Assembly: GCA_003219345.1 (NCBI GenBank)
Contig: QHOP01000240.1
Span: 1 to 8,423, forward strand
Direction: 5' to 3'
DNA from: Verrucomicrobiota bacterium
GTDB lineage: Bacteria; Verrucomicrobiota; Verrucomicrobiia; Limisphaerales; AV2
Length of the DNA: 8,423 nt
The position numbers and the translations under genes were made by a program. This document shows, one piece after another, positions 5,393-8,423 of this stretch. The notes beneath the pieces are model-generated. The model saw only the letters and a list, made by a program, of their open reading frames with translations. It was not told where the DNA came from and ran no database searches. Numbering within the stretch: the stretch's first letter is position 1; the number at the start of each line of letters is the position of its first letter.

Positions 5393-6619
5393 TTGCGGCT
5401 CTGCGGCGCCGGGGTCCTTCTTGGTTTGCTTGGATGCCGGATCGGCCTGCGCGCTGAAAACTGGCCCGCCTGGCGAGGTCCGCGCGGTGACGGAACCAGT
5501 TCGGAGACCCATGTGCCCATCTACTGGAGCGCGACCAGCAATGTCGTCTGGAAAACCGAGGTACCCGGCAACGGCCACGCCTCGCCCATTGTTTGGGACG
5601 ACCGCGTTTTCACCGTCACGGCGTTGCTCGACAGTCAGGACCGCGTGCTGCTCTGCCTGGACCGAAAGGCAGGGAGAATTCTCTGGCAAAAAACGGTGAT
5701 CCGCTCGCCGCTGGAAAAGAAACATTCATTGAACAGCTACGCTTCCAGCACGCCCGCGACCGACGGCGAGCAGGTTTACGTCGCCTTCCTCGACCGGCAG
5801 GAAATGGTGGTGGCGGCGTACGATTTGGAGGGAAACCAAAAATGGCTCGTTCGTCCCGGACTGTTTTCGAGCATGCACGGCTTCTGCAGTTCGCCGATTT
5901 TGTTCAAGGACAAAGTCATTGTGAACGGTGATCACGACGGGGATTCTTACATCGCAGCGTTGTCATGCAAGACCGGCCGCACGTTGTGGAAAACTCCGCG
6001 CGAACACCACACGCGCAGCTATTGCGTTCCGCTGATTCGCGAACCGGATGGCCGGACCCAGATGATTCTGACCGGCGACAAATCCGTCGCGAGCTACGAT
6101 CCGAACAGCGGCAAGCTTCATTGGATCATTGATGGTCCGACCGAGCAATTTGTGGCTTCGCCCGTTTATAGCGCCAAAACCGGGCTGATCTACATCACCG
6201 GGGGCTTTCCGGACCACCACATCCTTGCGATCAAACCGGACGGCCATGAAAACGTGACGAAGACCCATATTGCCTGGCGCACGACCAAAGGCGCGGCCTA
6301 TGTGCCGTCCCCGATCATCGAAGGCGAATACTTTCTGATCGTGTCCGATTCGGGCGTGGCACATTGCTTTGAAGCGGCGACCGGGAATTTGCTCTGGCAG
6401 GAAAGGATGGGCGAACACCATGCCTCGTTGGTTTCGGCTGATGCTCTGGTTTATTTTCTCAACGATGAAGGAGTGACTCGCATTGTCAAACCCGGACCAC
6501 AATTCCAACTCGTCGCACAAAACGAACTTGGCGAAAAATGTTTTGCTTCACCGGCGATCAGTGCGGGGCAAATCCTCATTCGCGGCGACAATCACCTGTT
6601 CTGCATCGGAACGGAATAA
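5393..6619 (+). CDS. Secreted PQQ-like beta-propeller protein (BamB/PQQ-repeat family)
   Basis: A predicted exported protein of 408 residues built from PQQ-type propeller blades. Such proteins act outside the cytoplasm as scaffolds or, with a bound quinone, as dehydrogenase relatives; no dehydrogenase motif is evident, so an enzymatic role is not claimed. From the TTG at 5393 it has a hydrophobic signal segment (GAGVLLGLLGC), which could end in a lipobox-like LLGC at Cys15 or be cleaved after LRA at residue 21. The mature part opens with ENWPAWRGPRGDG, the usual beginning of this family in Planctomycetes and Verrucomicrobiota. Repeated W-containing blade motifs follow: VVWKTEVPG, ILWQKT, QKWLVRPG, TLWKTPRE, IAWRTTKGA and LLWQERMG. 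The start is uncertain: no ATG or Shine-Dalgarno fits, and the frame is open to 5129. It converges with the helicase gene, with 30 bases between the two stops. Confidence 0.85.
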   Translation: MRLCGAGVLLGLLGCRIGLRAENWPAWRGPRGDGTSSETHVPIYWSATSNVVWKTEVPGNGHASPIVWDDRVFTVTALLDSQDRVLLCLDRKAGRILWQKTVIRSPLEKKHSLNSYASSTPATDGEQVYVAFLDRQEMVVAAYDLEGNQKWLVRPGLFSSMHGFCSSPILFKDKVIVNGDHDGDSYIAALSCKTGRTLWKTPREHHTRSYCVPLIREPDGRTQMILTGDKSVASYDPNSGKLHWIIDGPTEQFVASPVYSAKTGLIYITGGFPDHHILAIKPDGHENVTKTHIAWRTTKGAAYVPSPIIEGEYFLIVSDSGVAHCFEAATGNLLWQERMGEHHASLVSADALVYFLNDEGVTRIVKPGPQFQLVAQNELGEKCFASPAISAGQILIRGDNHLFCIGTE

Positions 6620-6649
6620 TTCAGCGTCAGGAGGTTTGCATTTGCAGTT

Positions 6650-7885
6650 TCAACGACGCCGGCGAGCCGGCCCGAAATAATATCCACCGCTCAGACGCAC
6701 GCCGCGCATTCGCCGCTCGTGAGCGGGGGGACGGCCCGGTTTGTCGTCGTCGAAGATGGCGGTGTATTTGTAGTTAAAGTTCTCCAGCTTCACCCGTTCC
6801 ACTCGCCGCCCGATGAACCGCTCGATGGCCTGCACGTGCCGCGCGTCCTCCGCCACCATCAACGTGAATGCGTCGCCGGTAGCCTCGGCGCGGCCGGTTC
6901 GGCCAATCCGGTGCACATAATCCTCCGGGTGTTGCGGCACATCGAAGTTGATCACGTGGCTGACGTTGGCGATGTCCAGCCCGCGCGCCGCGATGTCAGT
7001 CGCCACCAGCAGCTCGTAGCGGCCGTCCCGAAAACCGCGCAGCGCCTGCTCTCTTTCCCGTTGCGTCCGGTTGGAATGCAGAATCGCCACGGCATGATTG
7101 CTCTTCCGCAGCAGGTGGCCGATGCGGTCGGCGCGGTTCTTGGTCCGGCAAAAAACAATGACGGAATCGTAATTCACGCGCTCCAGCAACTCGCGGAGCA
7201 GGTCGCTCTTCTGGTCCTCGGCCACCGGATAGATGACGTGCTTGACGGTTTCCGCCGGCGACCGGCGTGCGCCGATCTCGACCGTTTGCGGACGGCGCAT
7301 CGCCCATTTGATGAGGGAATCGATTTCGGGCGGGATCGTGGCGGAAAAGAGCGAGGTGTGCCGGTCGCGCGGACATTTTTCCACAATCCGCCGCACGTCG
7401 GGCAGGAAACCCATGTCGAGCATCCGATCCGCCTCGTCGAGCACGAGGTACTTGATCTGGTCCAGCTTGCAGGTGCCTTGCTGCAGATGGTCGAGCAAGC
7501 GGCCCGGCGTGGCGACAAGGACATCAACGCCTTCCCGCAACGCGTCCTTTTGCCGGCCATAACCCACGCCCCCATACATCACCGCCACGCGCAGGCTGGT
7601 AAAGCGCGCCAGGTCGCGGATCGCCGTCTCCACTTGCGCGGCCAGTTCCCGCGTCGGTTCGAGGACCAGCACGCGCGAGGCTTTGCTGTGCTGGCCCAAT
7701 TGAGAAAGGATCGGCAGGGCAAACGCGGCGGTCTTGCCCGTCCCGGTCTGCGCGCAGCCGATGACATCCTGTCCGGCGAGAATCAGCGGAATGACGCGAA
7801 GCTGAATCGGCGTCGGCTCGACGTAACCCATCGCCTTGACGCCTTCAAGAATCGCCGGGGACAGCCCCAGTTTAGGAAACGACAT
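6650..7885 (-). CDS. DEAD-box ATP-dependent RNA helicase, RhlE type
   Basis: A 411-residue cytoplasmic RNA helicase that unwinds short RNA duplexes using ATP, typically in ribosome assembly, RNA decay or cold adaptation. All core motifs are present and in order: Q motif GYVEPTPIQ ending at Q28, motif I AQTGTGKT (45-52), Ia PTREL (77-81), Ib TPGR (126-129), II DEAD (150-153), III SAT (181-183), IV VIVFCRT (242-248), V ARGLDI (300-305) and VI HRIGRTGR (325-332). The two RecA-like domains span about 1-205 and 215-365. The C-terminal tail is short and basic, ending GPARRRR, as in RhlE-like proteins. The ATG at 7885 gives the standard N-terminus MSFPKLGL; no clear Shine-Dalgarno precedes it. The gene runs divergently from tRNA-Pro with a gap of about 100 bases. 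The gene name rhlE is plausible, but bacteria often carry several paralogues. Confidence 0.97.
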   Translation of the reverse strand: MSFPKLGLSPAILEGVKAMGYVEPTPIQLRVIPLILAGQDVIGCAQTGTGKTAAFALPILSQLGQHSKASRVLVLEPTRELAAQVETAIRDLARFTSLRVAVMYGGVGYGRQKDALREGVDVLVATPGRLLDHLQQGTCKLDQIKYLVLDEADRMLDMGFLPDVRRIVEKCPRDRHTSLFSATIPPEIDSLIKWAMRRPQTVEIGARRSPAETVKHVIYPVAEDQKSDLLRELLERVNYDSVIVFCRTKNRADRIGHLLRKSNHAVAILHSNRTQREREQALRGFRDGRYELLVATDIAARGLDIANVSHVINFDVPQHPEDYVHRIGRTGRAEATGDAFTLMVAEDARHVQAIERFIGRRVERVKLENFNYKYTAIFDDDKPGRPPAHERRMRGVRLSGGYYFGPARRRR

Positions 7886-7944
7886 GGTGCAGGTTAATCG
7901 AGGCGAAACCTGAAAGGAAGCAAAAGAACGGCGCTAAAAAGTCG

Positions 7945-7971
7945 TTGCGACACAGGGTCTTTGGGTATATT
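7945..7971 (+). promoter_or_regulatory. Possible promoter of tRNA-Pro
   Basis: TATATT at 7966-7971 matches the -10 consensus at five of six positions and lies 15 bases before the tRNA 5' end. TTGCGA at 7945-7950 is a weak -35 candidate with a short 15-base spacer. Position and the -10 match support it; the -35 does not. Confidence 0.4.
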
Positions 7972-7986
7972 ACCAGCCCGCAACGT

Positions 7987-8064
7987 CGGAGCGTAGCTCA
8001 GCCTGGCTAGAGCACTTGGTTTGGGACCAAGACGTCGCAGGTTCAAATCCTGTCGCTCCGACCA
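7987..8064 (+). tRNA. tRNA-Pro (anticodon TGG), CCA encoded
   Basis: A complete cloverleaf. Acceptor arms CGGAGCG and CGCTCCG pair perfectly, the D arm has AGCTCAGCCTGGCTAGAGC, the anticodon stem CTTGG/CCAAG encloses TTTGGGA with TGG at the anticodon positions, and the T loop is TTCAAAT with stem GCAGG/CCTGT. A discriminator A is followed by a genome-encoded CCA (8062-8064). It reads proline codons CCA/CCG and, by wobble, others. The minus-strand open frame across it is an artefact of the tRNA sequence. Confidence 0.97.
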
Positions 8065-8149
8065 TTCTTTGTTCCGCACCGAAGCTGCGCCGTTAATCCA
8101 TCGTAGGTTTGACAACCGGCCCTGTCGCGCGCATTCCTTGGGCAATTCA

Positions 8150-8423
8150 ATGCAAATCTCAACTGAAACCCTCGCCGCCTTGCGCAGCTTGACCACGCCG
8201 ACGGTCTCGAACGCTATCGAGCTTTTCAACGTCCGCCCGCGCAATCAGGGTTACCTGTCACCCGAGATTCACTGCCTGTTTCCCGACCTCGGCGTGATGG
8301 TGGGCCACGCGGTGACGGTCCGGTTCGCCGCGGAGCAACCCGCGACCAGGTCCGGCTCGCGCTACGAATCATGGAAATACATGCTCGAAAGTCCTGAACC
8401 GCGGGTGCTCGTTTTGCAGGACA
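8150..8423 (+). CDS. RraA-family protein (4-hydroxy-4-methyl-2-oxoglutarate aldolase/RraA-like), 5' part only
   Basis: An ATG at 8150 opens a frame that runs off the window after 91 codons. The N-terminus, with LRSLTTPTVSNAIELFNVRP, then GYLSPEIHCLFPDLG and MVGHAVTVRF, is the standard opening of the RraA/demethylmenaquinone-methyltransferase-like fold. Members include pyruvate-class aldolases and the RNase E inhibitor RraA; annotation as a menaquinone methyltransferase is a historical mistake. The catalytic Arg/Asp region (G-D...R-D type) lies beyond the window, so enzyme versus regulator cannot be decided. It starts 85 bases after tRNA-Pro on the same strand. TTGACA at 8109-8114 is a perfect -35 hexamer, but the -10 position 17 bases on (CATTCC) is poor. 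The Shine-Dalgarno is weak. Confidence 0.85.
   Translation, partial: MQISTETLAALRSLTTPTVSNAIELFNVRPRNQGYLSPEIHCLFPDLGVMVGHAVTVRFAAEQPATRSGSRYESWKYMLESPEPRVLVLQD

Noticed and set aside
6719..7897. Plus-strand open frame of 392 codons
   Set aside because: It is the antisense shadow of the DEAD-box helicase, which has all nine conserved motifs.
7894..8244. Minus-strand open frame of 116 codons (ERQDLNLRRLG...)
   Set aside because: It is the classic artefact of reading through the complement of a tRNA gene and also overlaps the RraA start.

Overview
The window looks like chromosomal DNA from a GC-rich bacterium of the Verrucomicrobiota, probably a Pedosphaera/Limisphaerales-type soil or sediment lineage. 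This is inferred from three things: a PQQ-type beta-propeller protein with a WPAWRGP opening, a large secreted DUF5060/DUF4038 glycosidase, and several short dispersed repeats of kinds common between genes in that phylum. No ribosomal RNA or other firm taxonomic marker is present.

Layout, left to right. Positions 1-110 hold the 3' end of a membrane-protein gene. An AT-richer orphan gene (347-1069) of unknown function follows. A repeat-filled gap (1070-1494) holds a heptad-based inverted repeat and a short GC palindrome. Next comes a large secreted protein on the + strand (1495-4271). It joins a metzincin-type zinc protease domain (HELGHAFGLAH plus a Met-turn) to a DUF5060/DUF4038 glycoside hydrolase, and its C-terminal carbohydrate/collagen-binding part lies in another frame beyond a one-base frameshift in a C run near 3594-3597. 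A convergent single-domain response regulator (4322-4732, minus) follows. Upstream of it on the same strand is a decayed-looking tRNA-Arg(CCG)-like sequence (4806-4881). A 92-bp MITE-like element with terminal inverted repeats, a 6-bp target duplication and twin internal hairpins sits at 5023-5114. A second short repeat lies in the leader of a secreted PQQ-like beta-propeller protein (to 6619, +). A convergent RhlE-type DEAD-box helicase (6650-7885, minus), a tRNA-Pro(TGG) gene with encoded CCA (7987-8064, +), and the 5' part of an RraA-family gene (8150 to the edge, +) complete the window.

The genes are mostly single transcription units in mixed orientation and do not form an operon or an obvious defence or biosynthetic system. 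The glycosidase and the propeller protein are both predicted to be exported, which fits a polymer-degrading lifestyle. The helicase, tRNA and RraA genes are housekeeping. The most unusual items are the protease-glycosidase fusion with its frameshift, the small non-autonomous element at 5023-5114, and the density of distinct dispersed repeats, one of which appears to supply the start region of the fusion gene.
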